64,000 nt of DNA from NCBI RefSeq assembly GCF_900095025.1, contig NZ_FMBK01000003.1, positions 62,001-126,000 on the forward strand. Reading direction: 5' to 3'. A program made the position numbers and the translations under genes. A model generated the notes under the pieces. It ran no database searches. It was not told where the DNA came from and saw only the letters and a program-made list of their open reading frames with translations. Shown here one piece after another: positions 8,651 through 17,990 of the stretch. This DNA comes from Acinetobacter albensis (lineage in GTDB: Bacteria > Pseudomonadota > Gammaproteobacteria > Pseudomonadales > Moraxellaceae). Within the stretch, counting starts at the first letter, position 1, and the number at the start of each line of letters is the position of its first letter.

Positions 8651-8678
8651 AAAGGAACACGACAAGGTGTTCCTTTTT
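8651..8678 (+). terminator. Terminator after nagZ
   Basis: AAAGGAACAC and GTGTTCCTTT form a 10-bp stem followed by a T-rich run, about 10 bp after the nagZ stop. Confidence 0.85.
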
Positions 8679-8823
8679 CTTTATGATGATTAAAGTTGAT
8701 GCCTCACTTACAAAGTCGATTTTATTTTTTATAAAAATTTGAATAAAGACCACTTAACAGGCAACACCTTCCTCAGCCATTATCGCTACAGATAAAATTA
8801 AAAAAACACAAGGTCAGGATGAC

Positions 8824-9678
8824 ATGACACAACCACTTTCAGAACACCGACATATTTCATTTACCGCCCATTACACTGGTTATATTTGGTATAGCATGGG
8901 GATATCACATCCAGTTTTCGCCACCTCGAAAGGAAAAATACTGACCAAACTGGTACATCCTTTAGAAAGCTGGGCAGAAAAATTTGTGGGTGGCAGCATG
9001 CGAACGACACTCAAACAACGTCATCGCATGATTGATGAACAACTTACTCGACTTATTGAGCAATATCCAGATTTACAAGTATTAGAAATAGCCAGTGGGC
9101 TTTCACCGCGAGGTTGGAATTTTCGCCAAAAATTTCCACATATTAATTATCGTGAACTTGATTTACCCGACATGGCCAAAGTAAAAACTCAGGCGCTCAA
9201 GCAAATCGACATGAATAGTCCTGAAGTTTTGTCAGTCGACTTATTCACCACTGACTTTGAACAAGTATTTCAGGTATTTGACCCTGCCCGCCCTTTGGTT
9301 GTGATTAGCGAAGGCTTAATTAACTATTTTAGCAAAGAAATGTTATTACAGTTGCTACAAGCAATTACAGGTTATGGTCAGAACTTTAAAGAATTACATT
9401 ACCTGACCGACATTTATCCAGAACCCGTCAAAAATAAGCTAGCTAACTTTATTTGGGCCAGTAGTAAGCTACTGAAATGGATGTCTAAAAGTGCATTTAG
9501 TTTTCATTTTATTCAACCTCAACAGATTCAAGATTTTTTTCAGCAAGGCGGTTTTGAGCAAGTCAGCATTACGCAACCTGAGCAATATTTTCACAATCAA
9601 AATAGATCTGCATCTAGTGATGAACATTTAGGTGATTTGGTCTGGATGATTCATGCTCATAAAAAAAACAGCGTTTAA
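8824..9678 (+). CDS. Class I SAM-dependent methyltransferase, leucine carboxyl methyltransferase (LCM) family
   Basis: A 284-residue protein with the LCM/PPM-type Rossmann fold: VLEIASGLSPRGW is the SAM-binding motif I, YRELDLPDM carries the acidic residue that holds the ribose, and VISEGLINYFSKE is the motif IV region typical of this family. An AGGTCAGGA Shine-Dalgarno supports ATG 8824. It has no signal peptide. The bacterial members are poorly characterised (some are annotated as O-methyltransferases of polyketide pathways), and the substrate cannot be read from sequence. It is flanked by terminators on both sides, so it is probably monocistronic. Confidence 0.82.
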   Translation: MTQPLSEHRHISFTAHYTGYIWYSMGISHPVFATSKGKILTKLVHPLESWAEKFVGGSMRTTLKQRHRMIDEQLTRLIEQYPDLQVLEIASGLSPRGWNFRQKFPHINYRELDLPDMAKVKTQALKQIDMNSPEVLSVDLFTTDFEQVFQVFDPARPLVVISEGLINYFSKEMLLQLLQAITGYGQNFKELHYLTDIYPEPVKNKLANFIWASSKLLKWMSKSAFSFHFIQPQQIQDFFQQGGFEQVSITQPEQYFHNQNRSASSDEHLGDLVWMIHAHKKNSV

Positions 9679-9692
9679 TGACGCTGTTTTTA
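9664..9692. terminator. Bidirectional terminator between convergent genes
   Basis: AAAACAGCGT (9665-9674) and ACGCTGTTTT (9681-9690) pair around TTAATG, with A-run before and T-run after. It overlaps the stop codon of the LCM methyltransferase and serves the convergent hydrolase gene too. Confidence 0.85.
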
Positions 9693-9709
9693 ATTCTCAA
9701 TTTTTTATT

Positions 9710-11044
9710 TTAAATAAATGTTTGATTTTGAACTAAGTTCAATTCTTTTTGGAGTTGAATATAACGTAGTAAACGTTCTGCAAGTTCAAAACTTCCATGT
9801 TTAAACAAGGCCCGAATTTGGGTAGACGATACTTCAAAAATTAAACACTCGATTTTAAATGGACCTTCTTCATCTTCTAAGTGCAGGGCCAAGTCACGTG
9901 GGTATTGTTCAGCTTTTGCAGTTAGACCTTCAGTAAAACTCAGTAAGACACCGAAAAAGTTTAAATCCACAATCTGAGTCGCTATTTGTAAATCTGAATG
10001 TCGATGGGTTAACTGCGTTTGCGGATTTTTTACCTGAATCCTTTCCTCTCCACGGCGTTCCATAGTCAGTAATTGTGCACGGGTCATGGGAATAATTCCT
10101 TCCACATCTTGGATCGACTCACCTTGTAAAAAGGTTGCAAACAAAGTCATGGTTTCTTTACGACGTTGTAACTGAGGCACGTGATCTGCATTCGCAATCA
10201 TGGCAAATTGCATTTCGGGGCATTGCAAAGCAAAGTTGGCATTTTCATGTGGTAAAGTAAAACTGTCATATTGCCCGCAAGCGACCAGTACTTTACATTG
10301 CGGAATAGGCACATTGGTTAAGCGTAATAAACGATTGCAGTTAATTTCATAACGATCTTGTTCAGTCGCAGTAAATTCGGCCATCTGTTTAAAAAACAAA
10401 CGTTTCGCTGTCGGTGACATACGGGTTTTATCAAACTTAGCATGATTGACCAAATACAAAATAACGGCTTGACCAAACTCATCCATGCGTTGTTCTTTCA
10501 TCAAGTGCAATGACTCTTCAAGTAACATTCGCCAACTTTTGCGCGTTTTTTGCATGACGCCCATCAAAATCATACGTTCAACTAAATCGGGACGTTGTAC
10601 TGCAAAACTTGAAGCAACCACAGAACCTAACGACATTCCCATAACGGATACTTTATCCAGACTTTCGATATCAAGCCATTCGCCTAGCATACGTGCCAAG
10701 TCAGGTAACTCTAAAGTCCCAGCAGAAATATCCGTATCGCGATTGGTAATTTGCTGATTAGCTCCCATAGACGGGAGGTCAATTAAAATCACAGGTCCCG
10801 CACTGAGTAACTGTTCCACACAATATTTATAAGAATTAAAATTTTGAAATGCACCACCCACAATTAAAATAGGTGTCTTGTGCATAGTTTCAGGCTGAGC
10901 AATCGCCATATATTCGACTTTCCAACCCTTAATCCACGTGGTACGTGCAGGTTGTTTAAAACTATTTCTATGATAAAGATCAAAAAAACTAAAATTCATA
11001 TTTACGTCTTGTATTTCCGAGTCCATTTGGATCATGGAATTCAT
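9710..11044 (-). CDS. Alpha/beta hydrolase with C-terminal PilZ-like domain
   Basis: A 444-residue two-domain protein. Residues about 35-310 are an alpha/beta hydrolase with the nucleophile elbow GMSLGS, a DLPSMG strand-loop and a late His in NADHVPQ. Residues 328-430 resemble a PilZ domain: an RxxxR motif in RRGEER (331-335 region), then IVDLNFFGVLL, which fits the [D/N]xSxxG motif with Asn in place of Ser. PilZ domains bind c-di-GMP, so the fusion suggests a nucleotide-controlled hydrolase, but the altered Ser leaves binding uncertain. Shine-Dalgarno GGAGGAAGGG supports start 11044. The substrate is unknown. It ends at the terminator shared with the LCM gene. Confidence 0.8.
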   Translation of the reverse strand: MNSMIQMDSEIQDVNMNFSFFDLYHRNSFKQPARTTWIKGWKVEYMAIAQPETMHKTPILIVGGAFQNFNSYKYCVEQLLSAGPVILIDLPSMGANQQITNRDTDISAGTLELPDLARMLGEWLDIESLDKVSVMGMSLGSVVASSFAVQRPDLVERMILMGVMQKTRKSWRMLLEESLHLMKEQRMDEFGQAVILYLVNHAKFDKTRMSPTAKRLFFKQMAEFTATEQDRYEINCNRLLRLTNVPIPQCKVLVACGQYDSFTLPHENANFALQCPEMQFAMIANADHVPQLQRRKETMTLFATFLQGESIQDVEGIIPMTRAQLLTMERRGEERIQVKNPQTQLTHRHSDLQIATQIVDLNFFGVLLSFTEGLTAKAEQYPRDLALHLEDEEGPFKIECLIFEVSSTQIRALFKHGSFELAERLLRYIQLQKELNLVQNQTFI

Positions 11045-11299
11045 TTCCCTTCCTCCACTCTTGCCTTATTTTTATTCTGCAAGAAAATAAATATAGAATT
11101 TCTATAGCATATAGCAATTCTTCTTGGCTTTGATTATCAGACATCAATGTCTTTAATATTTTATTTTATACAGAGGATGATTTCAGGTGCAACATATTCT
11201 GTAACCACTCATCTAAATTTACAAACAAAAAGCTTTTCAAAATATTAACAATTTGAAAAATTTCAAAAAAATTTTCTATTCAGATGCTTCAATGTAGGG
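11045..11299. other. Intergenic region between divergent hydrolase and proA
   Basis: AT-rich DNA carrying the hydrolase promoter and upstream sequence of proA. I see no gene or RNA here. Confidence 0.4.
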
Positions 11300-11328
11300 T
11301 TGCAGACTGTTACTATCAAAGATGTAAT
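11300..11328 (+). promoter_or_regulatory. Predicted sigma-70 promoter of proA
   Basis: TTGCAG (11300-11305) and TGTAAT (11323-11328) are separated by 17 bp, and the -10 ends 20 bp before the proA start. Confidence 0.55.
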
Positions 11329-11348
11329 TTCTAAGTGATCAAACCGCT

Positions 11349-12614
11349 ATGCAAGATTCCATTGAACAGTATATGCAAACGGTAGGACAACAAGCACGCC
11401 AAGCTTCTCGCGTGTTGGCAAGCGCGTCTACCCAAAGCAAAAACAATGCTTTGTCTGCCATTTATACGGCATTACAACACAGCGAAGCCGCTATTTTAGC
11501 TGCCAACCACATTGATATGACTCAAGGTCGTAACAATCATTTGGACAGCGCTTTACTCGATCGCTTAGAACTTACACCCACACGCTTTAAAAGCATGCTA
11601 CACGGCCTTAAAGACGTCATGAACCTGACAGACCCGATTGGTGAAATCACGGACTTAGCTTATCGTCCTTCTGGTATCCAACTGGGAAAAATGCGCGTAC
11701 CTTTAGGTGTAGTCGGCATGATTTATGAATCACGCCCGAATGTAACGCTTGAAGCTGCATCGCTTGCACTTAAATCTGGCAATGCCATTATTCTGCGAGG
11801 CGGTTCAGAAGCATTGCAATCCAACACTGCGATTGCCGAAGCGATTCAACATGGCTTAAAAGCATCAGGTTTGCCAGAAAACTCTGTTCAGGTCATCAAT
11901 ACCATCGACCGTGCTGCAGTCGGCCATTTGATTACTATGTCTGAATATGTGGATGTGATTGTTCCACGCGGTGGCAAAAGTCTGATTGAACGAATCAGCA
12001 ATGAAGCGCGTATTCCTGTGATTAAGCACCTAGATGGCAACTGTCATGTTTTTGTGGAAGCGCAAGCCGATTTACAAAAAGCGTTACCGATTGCCTTAAA
12101 TGCAAAAACACATCGTTATGGTGTCTGTAATGCGATGGAAACTTTACTGGTAGATGAAAAAGTCGCTGAAGATTTTCTACCGCGCATTGCTGAATTATAT
12201 GCCGAAAAACAAGTTGAACTGCGCGGCTGCCGCGAAACACAGCGTCTTCTCGGTTCAGTCGTTCACCCAGCGAATGAAGAAGACTGGTATACCGAATATT
12301 TAGGCCCTATTTTGGCGATCAAAATAGTGAGCGGGATAGATGAAGCGATTGAGCACATTAATAAATATGGTTCACATCATACCGATGCCATCATTACTGA
12401 AAATTTTAGCCTTGCACGTCAATTTTTAGCACAAGTCGATTCAAGTTCGGTCATCATTAATGCATCGACACGTTTTGCCGACGGTTTTGAATATGGTTTA
12501 GGCGCTGAAATTGGTATTTCAACTGATAAAATTCATGCTCGTGGTCCAGTCGGTCTAGAGGGTTTAACCTCTCAAAAATGGGTGGTCTTCGGTGATGGCC
12601 AAATTCGCCAATAA
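11349..12614 (+). CDS. proA: Gamma-glutamyl phosphate reductase ProA
   Basis: A 421-residue NADPH-dependent reductase that makes glutamate-5-semialdehyde from gamma-glutamyl phosphate, the second step of proline synthesis. Family motifs: [17 protein letters not shown], the cofactor region [17 protein letters not shown], and [11 protein letters not shown] with the catalytic Cys. The C-terminal [22 protein letters not shown] signature is intact. Length matches the family. proB is not beside it, so the two proline genes are separate in this genome. The Shine-Dalgarno is weak; a good promoter ends 20 bp upstream, leaving only a short leader. Confidence 0.97.
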   Translation: MQDSIEQYMQTVGQQARQASRVLASASTQSKNNALSAIYTALQHSEAAILAANHIDMTQGRNNHLDSALLDRLELTPTRFKSMLHGLKDVMNLTDPIGEITDLAYRPSGIQLGKMRVPLGVVGMIYESRPNVTLEAASLALKSGNAIILRGGSEALQSNTAIAEAIQHGLKASGLPENSVQVINTIDRAAVGHLITMSEYVDVIVPRGGKSLIERISNEARIPVIKHLDGNCHVFVEAQADLQKALPIALNAKTHRYGVCNAMETLLVDEKVAEDFLPRIAELYAEKQVELRGCRETQRLLGSVVHPANEEDWYTEYLGPILAIKIVSGIDEAIEHINKYGSHHTDAIITENFSLARQFLAQVDSSSVIINASTRFADGFEYGLGAEIGISTDKIHARGPVGLEGLTSQKWVVFGDGQIRQ

Positions 12615-12638
12615 ATAAGATCTCTCATCATCATTTTA

Positions 12639-12667
12639 GTGTTCAGTTTCAATAGGAGGCTGAACAC
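12639..12667 (+). terminator. Hairpin after proA, possible weak terminator
   Basis: GTGTTCAG and CTGAACAC form an 8-bp stem 25 bp past the proA stop. No T-run follows, so termination is doubtful; the loop contains AGGAGG. Confidence 0.35.
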
Positions 12668-12733
12668 AGTCACTACAATATCCCCTTGCTGAATTTCGTA
12701 ACATAATAAAAATAAAGAAACAGGGAAAATAGA

Positions 12734-13138
12734 ATGTTTTATTACTTAATGATTTGCACTTTTTTATTGGCACTTGTGGTTTCATTTGTAGTCATGAAAA
12801 TTTTTTCAAATTCGATCAATCAGATTTTGGCTCGTATTATTCATGACCCAATTCATAGTGCGTGGGCAAAATATACCAAATTTGCAGGTATGGTTGTCGG
12901 TACCTCTTCTGGCATTCGCATTTATGATATGGAAAAATATATCACGCCACTGACTTATACAGACAATGACAAAAAAATAGTGATTGAGTTGACGCAAGAG
13001 CGATGGGTACTGGAAATTTATCGAACCATTATTGAGACCTTACAAGGTTTGGCTTGGATGATGTTGGTGTTTTTTATGGTATCGCTGATAGCTTATGTGA
13101 TTGTACGTTGGTCTGAAGTGAAATATCAAAAACACTAA
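12734..13138 (+). CDS. Small inner-membrane protein of unknown function
   Basis: A 134-residue protein with two hydrophobic segments, residues about 2-25 (YLMICTFLLALVVSFVVMKIF) interrupted only by a Lys near its end, and about 103-126 (LAWMMLVFFMVSLIAYVIV). The soluble stretch between them has several charged residues and probably faces the periplasm if both ends are cytoplasmic. I recognise no domain. Shine-Dalgarno-like ACAGGGA precedes the ATG. It sits alone between proA and ackA on the same strand, with about 120 bp and 300 bp either side, so it is likely its own transcription unit. Confidence 0.7.
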   Translation: MFYYLMICTFLLALVVSFVVMKIFSNSINQILARIIHDPIHSAWAKYTKFAGMVVGTSSGIRIYDMEKYITPLTYTDNDKKIVIELTQERWVLEIYRTIIETLQGLAWMMLVFFMVSLIAYVIVRWSEVKYQKH

Positions 13139-13441
13139 GCACCGCTCAAAATCACATCTTTCTGTAGCAAAAATCATCTATATTCAGCAGAGTCACTCTT
13201 ATAAATCGATTAATTATTGATGACTATTTCACAAAGAAATGAACTTCATAAATAGATAAATTTTAATGATTATCTTTTTATTGGTCGATAGTGCTTAAGT
13301 CTAATCTGCTAAAGTCTAGCTTGGACAAAAAAAAATCACATGTTAAAACGCTTATACAGATCCAGATTGCATTAAAATCGCATTGCATGAAGATCACTAA
13401 CGGATGACTTACTTTAACAATTAGAATTCGGGTATTAAATC
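13139..13441 (+). promoter_or_regulatory. Upstream region of ackA
   Basis: About 300 bp of AT-rich DNA that must carry the ackA-pta promoter. ATTCGGGTATT at 13426-13436 is repeated in inverted form (AATACCCGAAT) at 14687-14697 just before pta. The GGGT within it may also serve as the ackA Shine-Dalgarno. No other feature was seen. Confidence 0.4.
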
Positions 13442-14662
13442 GTGTCTACATCAGTATTAGTAATTAACTGCGGATCTTCATCAATCAAATATGCATTGGT
13501 TTCCGAGCACCGTGAAAATCGTATTTTTGGTTTAGCAGAAAACTTAGGTTCTGCTGAAGCACGTATTAAAGGCATTACCACAGGTGGTGCAGCGCTAGAA
13601 CTCTCCATCCCCGATGCCAATCATGAAAAAGCGCTAGAAACTATCTTAGAACGTTTGTCACATCATCACCCACAAGCAATCGGACATCGCGTTGTACATG
13701 GTGGAACACTCACCAAAGCTGAACGACTTACACCTGAAATTATTGAACGTATTCGTGCAGCAACGCCATTAGCGCCACTTCATAATCCAGCCCATTTGGT
13801 GGGCATAGATGCGACGATGCGATTATTCCCTGAATTACCTCAAGTGGCTGTCTTTGACACGGCTTTCCATCAAACTATGCCAGCCCATGCATATCGCTAT
13901 GCCTTACCTAAATTTTTATATACCGAGCACAATGTACGTCGCTACGGCTTCCATGGAACCAGTCATGCGTATGTATCTGAACGTGGTTCAGCATTGGCAG
14001 GCAGCCTAAAACAAGGCGGATGGCTTACTGCCCATTTAGGCAATGGTAGTTCGACTTGCGCCATCTGGAATGGACAAAGTGTAGATACATCTATGGGCTT
14101 AACCCCATTGGAAGGTGTGGTTATGGGAACCCGGAGCGGAGATGTCGATCCTAGTATTCATAGCTTCTTAGCGAGCAATTTAGGCTGGGATCTTTATAAA
14201 ATTGACAAAATGCTGAACAACCAAAGTGGTTTATTGGGACTATCAGACCTCTCCAATGATATGCGCACATTAATTGAAGCCTCTGAACAAGGCAATGAAG
14301 ATGCTGCAATTGCGATTGAAGTATTCTGTTATCGATTAGCGAAATCTCTTGCAGCTTTAAGCTGTGGGTTACCACGAATTGATGGTTTATTCTTTACAGG
14401 TGGTATTGGTGAAAATTCCGCTTATATTCGCGAAAAAACGTTGTCTTATCTGCCTCATTTCGGCTTTCATTTAAGCCAAGAGCAAAACAATCAGCTTGAA
14501 CGCGGCACAGAAGGCCGAATTGATACAGGCCTAGGACCACAAATTTGGGTCATTCCAACTGATGAAGAAGGTCGTATCGCCAAAGAAACGGTAAGTGTTG
14601 TAGAAAGTGAGGTGAAGCAAGCAGCCATAAAAAAGTCTGATTTTGAAAGTGCCATGGTTTAA
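13442..14662 (+). CDS. ackA: Acetate kinase
   Basis: A 406-residue ASKHA-fold kinase that interconverts acetate and acetyl phosphate. Motifs: [15 protein letters not shown] (phosphate loop 1), [29 protein letters not shown] with the catalytic His, [12 protein letters not shown], and [23 protein letters not shown]. The start is GTG at 13442, since no ATG lies in frame before the conserved N-terminus; GGGT is the likely Shine-Dalgarno. pta follows 59 bp downstream, so the pair forms the acetyl-CoA/acetate pathway and sets the acetyl phosphate pool. Confidence 0.97.
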   Translation: MSTSVLVINCGSSSIKYALVSEHRENRIFGLAENLGSAEARIKGITTGGAALELSIPDANHEKALETILERLSHHHPQAIGHRVVHGGTLTKAERLTPEIIERIRAATPLAPLHNPAHLVGIDATMRLFPELPQVAVFDTAFHQTMPAHAYRYALPKFLYTEHNVRRYGFHGTSHAYVSERGSALAGSLKQGGWLTAHLGNGSSTCAIWNGQSVDTSMGLTPLEGVVMGTRSGDVDPSIHSFLASNLGWDLYKIDKMLNNQSGLLGLSDLSNDMRTLIEASEQGNEDAAIAIEVFCYRLAKSLAALSCGLPRIDGLFFTGGIGENSAYIREKTLSYLPHFGFHLSQEQNNQLERGTEGRIDTGLGPQIWVIPTDEEGRIAKETVSVVESEVKQAAIKKSDFESAMV

Positions 14663-14721
14663 ACCCTTGCATTCATAAGTGCTGCAAATACCCGAATCCT
14701 TTTTATCTTTAGAATGAAATT

Positions 14722-16863
14722 ATGAAAACAATTTTACTCGTACCTACAGGCGAAGGGGTTGGATTAACCTCAGCATGTTTAGGCTTAGTGTATGCTTTAG
14801 AATGCCAAGGCGTAAAAGCAGGCTTTTTCAAACCTTTTTCACAAGAACAGCATCAGGATTTAGATCGTTCAACAGCGTTATATCGGCATTTGTCGAATAG
14901 TAAAACAGTAGAACCGATTCCTTACACCACAGTCGTTCAGCAACTAAACTTAGGTGAAAGTGATGAGTTACTTGAAGAGGCCGTTCGTTTACAGCGTCAA
15001 ATTGCTAAACATCATGATTTAATTATTGTTGAAGGTTTGGTTCCAAATAGTCGTGATGCCTTTGCCTCAGAATTAAATGCTTCACTCGCACAAGCATTAG
15101 ATGCCAAAGTTATTGTCGTGAGCAATGCTGATATTCAGCAAGCGACCACTACAGCTGAAAAAGTTGAACGTCAATTACGCTATTTTGGTGGTGCGACCTC
15201 TACACGGATGGCAGGCGTATTATTTATGCGTACAAAGGGCCTACCTGAAGGTTCTGCCCAAATTCCGGTCACTCTTGATCCAAATTTACGTTTAGCGGGT
15301 GATACCGAGCGTTTTACAGCCAATATTCAAAAAACACATCCACATATCGGTTCTGACACATTACCCATCATTGGTCTGGTTCCATTTAGCAATATTTTAA
15401 GTGTGCCACGGGTTTCAGATTTGGCGAGTCATATTTCAGCAGAATGGATCAATAAAGGAGAAGCCATACAACGCCGTGTATTACACAGCAGCCTAATTGC
15501 ATCTAATATTGAACATGAGCTAAACAAATTTGTCGCAGGTGAACTGATTATCAGTGCCTCTGATCGTATTGATGTATTACTGGCAAGTAGTTTAGCAAGC
15601 AGTAATGGAATTCCTTTAGCAGGTCTAGTTTTGACCGAACATCATGAGCCAAATGCCTCTGTTCTAGCCTTCTGTCAATCTGCCATTAAGCATGGTTTAC
15701 CCATTTTACACACCTCACTCACCAGTTTTGAGACCGCTCAAAATCTTTCAAATTTAAGCAATGAAATTCCAATTGACGATACTGAGCGAGCAGAACAAGT
15801 CACTCGTTTTGTATCAAGTCATATCAATGAAGTTTGGGTCGGACAGCTTTTAAATGGTTCATATCAGCCTCGCCTATCTCCTTCGGCATTCCGTCATGAA
15901 CTGGTTCAAAAGTCGATAGCCGCAAAAAAACGTATTGTCCTGCCTGAAGGAGATGAACCCCGTACTATTCAAGCCGCTGCGATTTGCCAATCACGTGGAA
16001 TTGCACAGTGTATTTTGTTAGCAAAACCTGAGGCCGTTGTAGAAGTGGCAAAAGCACGTGGGGTTGAATTACCTCACGATTTAGAAATCATTGATCCTGA
16101 TCTGATTCGCGAAAACTATGTAGCAAGCATGGTGGAGCTACGTAAAGGGAAAATCAATGAACTTCAGGCACGTGAACAGTTACAAGATACTGTGGTATTG
16201 GGTACGATGATGCTGGCCCTAAATCAAGTAGATGGTTTGGTTTCAGGTGCAGTGCATACTACAGCCAATACGGTTCGTCCTGCTTTTCAGCTGATTAAAA
16301 CTGCGCCAGATTATTCACTCGTGTCTTCAGTATTTTTTATGTTGCTGCCTGATGAAGTTTACGTCTATGGTGACTGTGCTATCAATCCTGATCCAAATGC
16401 TGAAGAATTAGCTGAAATTGCCATCCAATCTGCCGATTCCGCGAAGGCTTTCGGGATTGATCCGCGTATTGCGATGATCTCATATTCAACAGGTACATCT
16501 GGTACAGGTGCAGATGTCGAAAAAGTCGCAAAAGCAACTGAAATTGCCAAACAACGTCGCCCCGACCTACTTATTGATGGCCCATTACAATACGATGCCG
16601 CTTCGGTTGAAAGTGTTGGACGTTCAAAAGCGCCAAACTCCCAAGTTGCTGGTCGTGCCAATGTGTTTATTTTCCCAGATTTAAATACTGGCAACACCAC
16701 ATATAAAGCCGTTCAACGTTCGGCAAATGTTGTGAGTGTAGGACCCATGTTGCAAGGTTTAAATAAGCCAGTGAATGACTTGTCTCGAGGTGCTTTGGTC
16801 GATGATATTGTGTTCACCATTGCGTTGACTGCAATTCAGGCAGAACAACAAATGGATAAATAA
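14722..16863 (+). CDS. pta: Phosphate acetyltransferase (long form)
   Basis: A 713-residue Pta converting acetyl-CoA and phosphate into acetyl phosphate. The N-terminal P-loop-like domain (ILLVPTGEGVGLTSACLGL, residues 1 to about 210) and a DRTGG middle domain (about 215-350) precede the catalytic PTA_PTB domain (about 390-710) with RIVLPEGDEPRTIQAA, GLVSGAVHTTANTVRPA, SYSTGTSGTGADVEKV and a late VFIFPDLNTGNTTYKAVQ. This is the long allosteric type found in gamma-proteobacteria. It shares a strand and probably a transcript with ackA. Confidence 0.97.
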   Translation: MKTILLVPTGEGVGLTSACLGLVYALECQGVKAGFFKPFSQEQHQDLDRSTALYRHLSNSKTVEPIPYTTVVQQLNLGESDELLEEAVRLQRQIAKHHDLIIVEGLVPNSRDAFASELNASLAQALDAKVIVVSNADIQQATTTAEKVERQLRYFGGATSTRMAGVLFMRTKGLPEGSAQIPVTLDPNLRLAGDTERFTANIQKTHPHIGSDTLPIIGLVPFSNILSVPRVSDLASHISAEWINKGEAIQRRVLHSSLIASNIEHELNKFVAGELIISASDRIDVLLASSLASSNGIPLAGLVLTEHHEPNASVLAFCQSAIKHGLPILHTSLTSFETAQNLSNLSNEIPIDDTERAEQVTRFVSSHINEVWVGQLLNGSYQPRLSPSAFRHELVQKSIAAKKRIVLPEGDEPRTIQAAAICQSRGIAQCILLAKPEAVVEVAKARGVELPHDLEIIDPDLIRENYVASMVELRKGKINELQAREQLQDTVVLGTMMLALNQVDGLVSGAVHTTANTVRPAFQLIKTAPDYSLVSSVFFMLLPDEVYVYGDCAINPDPNAEELAEIAIQSADSAKAFGIDPRIAMISYSTGTSGTGADVEKVAKATEIAKQRRPDLLIDGPLQYDAASVESVGRSKAPNSQVAGRANVFIFPDLNTGNTTYKAVQRSANVVSVGPMLQGLNKPVNDLSRGALVDDIVFTIALTAIQAEQQMDK

Positions 16864-16877
16864 GTATTAGAATTTTC

Positions 16878-16908
16878 AAACCATCCAATTAAAAAAGTTG
16901 GGTGGTTT
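16878..16908 (+). terminator. Probable terminator after pta
   Basis: AAACCATCCAA and TTGGGTGGTTT pair over 11 bp with a 9-nt loop, 15 bp past the pta stop. The downstream T-run is short. Confidence 0.6.
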
Positions 16909-17020
16909 ATCTTCGCGCTTTACTCTTCAACTTTCCGGATCGGATTTTTATCCAAATTCCTATTATTCTCAATCATCATTTAATTATTTCTTCTGTTTTT
17001 AGTTCATCTTTCTTAAAATA

Positions 17021-17638
17021 TCAAATTAAAGTTTTCTGCGCTAACCACACCGTATGTCCTGTACATTCAACATCTTCAGCGACCATTTTTATTACTTTAA
17101 AGCCAGACTGTTTTAATAATGCTTGATATTCTTCAGGGGCAAGACTGGCATGATACAAAGCATCACCAAACAGATCACCTACCGCTTCACCATGGCTTGG
17201 CCCACTGCTAAACATTAAAACTGTACCTGATTCAGCAAACTTAGAAAACTGTGTAAACATTTGCCGCTGATCATCAGGTGTGAGATGAAAAAAACTATCC
17301 CAAGCCAAAATCGCATTAAATTTTTGATCTAACTCAACGGTTCGCATATCTGCTTGAAGCCAGTATTGTTCAGGAAAATTTTGCCTAGCCATTTCAATCA
17401 TCACATCTGAACTGTCTACGCCCGTGACGGTATGATTATGCTCGATAAAATAGGCTGCAATTGGTCGAGCAGATCCACAGCCCAAATCTAATATCTTAGC
17501 GTTTTTAGGAATCAACGAAAGAAAGTGATCTAGCCATAATTTTTCATACAAAAAACTTCCACGCAATTCCGTCCATGCACGACCATGTTTTTTATAAATT
17601 TCAATAATATTTTGAGCAAATTTATTTTGTTCAGTCAT
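17021..17638 (-). CDS. Class I SAM-dependent methyltransferase, possibly phase-variable
   Basis: A 205-residue small methyltransferase: ILDLGCGSARPIAAYF is motif I, VTGVDSSDVMIEMAR holds the ribose-binding Asp, and FNAILAWDSFFHL is the motif IV region. It lacks DNA-methyltransferase motifs, so it probably acts on a small molecule. Start ATG 17638 is chosen because GAAAGG lies 8 nt before it and the methyltransferase homology begins there. The frame remains open upstream through a 16-copy 8-bp repeat to 17893, but that N-terminal extension would be repeat-encoded and has no Shine-Dalgarno. The repeat ends about 43 bp before the start, in the promoter/leader region. Confidence 0.82.
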   Translation of the reverse strand: MTEQNKFAQNIIEIYKKHGRAWTELRGSFLYEKLWLDHFLSLIPKNAKILDLGCGSARPIAAYFIEHNHTVTGVDSSDVMIEMARQNFPEQYWLQADMRTVELDQKFNAILAWDSFFHLTPDDQRQMFTQFSKFAESGTVLMFSSGPSHGEAVGDLFGDALYHASLAPEEYQALLKQSGFKVIKMVAEDVECTGHTVWLAQKTLI

Positions 17639-17680
17639 GATGCCTTTCAATCTATTTTTCAAATAGTATAAACCGATTAA

Positions 17681-17808
17681 TTTGAAGATTTGAAGATTTG
17701 AAGATTTGAAGATTTGAAGATTTGAAGATTTGAAGATTTGAAGATTTGAAGATTTGAAGATTTGAAGATTTGAAGATTTGAAGATTTGAAGATTTGAAGA
17801 TTTGAAGA
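17681..17808. repeat. Sixteen perfect tandem copies of TTTGAAGA
   Basis: An uninterrupted 128-bp array of the octamer TTTGAAGA (TCTTCAAA on the gene strand), 43-170 bp upstream of the methyltransferase start. A -10-like TATACT (17670-17665) follows on the minus strand, and the last repeat supplies a -35-like TTCAAA 18 bp away. A perfect octamer array is expected to be unstable by slipped-strand mispairing. Control of expression by copy number is inferred. Confidence 0.95.
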
Positions 17809-17843
17809 TAAAGAGTCCAATATATTTGAATGATTTTAAACAA

Positions 17844-17879
17844 AAAAAGAAGATAAAGCTTAAGCCTGATCTTCTTTTT
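17844..17879. terminator. Terminator between the microprotein gene and the methyltransferase
   Basis: AAAAAGAAGAT (17844-17854) and ATCTTCTTTTT (17869-17879) pair as an 11-bp stem with an inner AAGCTT/AAGC segment. T-runs on both strands make it bidirectional. It overlaps the stop codon of the 28-aa ORF and isolates it from the methyltransferase. Confidence 0.8.
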
Positions 17880-17946
17880 GGCCATAAAACCATGTTGCTG
17901 CAATATATAAAGAGAAACCAATAATTGAAGCTGTCGCAGTAATCAT
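17860..17946 (-). CDS. 28-aa membrane microprotein preceded by a Pho box
   Basis: A short frame from ATG 17946 to TAA 17860: it begins MITATASIIGFSLYIAATWF and ends YGQKEDQA. A single hydrophobic helix (about residues 5-21) with a charged C-terminus fits a one-pass inner-membrane microprotein. Support for it being real: an AAGAG Shine-Dalgarno, a terminator starting at its stop codon, and a Pho box with a -10 (CATAAT, 17984-17979) upstream, giving a leader of roughly 25 nt. Small one-helix proteins often tune a transporter or kinase. I do not recognise this one, and its partner is unknown. It is too short for usual gene-calling thresholds. Confidence 0.7.
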   Translation of the reverse strand: MITATASIIGFSLYIAATWFYGQKEDQA

Positions 17947-17990
17947 AGACTGAATACTCTTAAGATTTGATGGGGGTATTATGTAAAAGT

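Noticed and set aside
17681..17808. CRISPR-like array
   Set aside because: The copies are contiguous with no spacers, so it is a simple tandem repeat.
17639..17893. N-terminal extension of the methyltransferase through the octamer repeat (repeating FKSSNLQI)
   Set aside because: Good Shine-Dalgarno and family homology begin at ATG 17638; the upstream ATG lies inside another gene and has no Shine-Dalgarno. A low-level use of this frame cannot be excluded.
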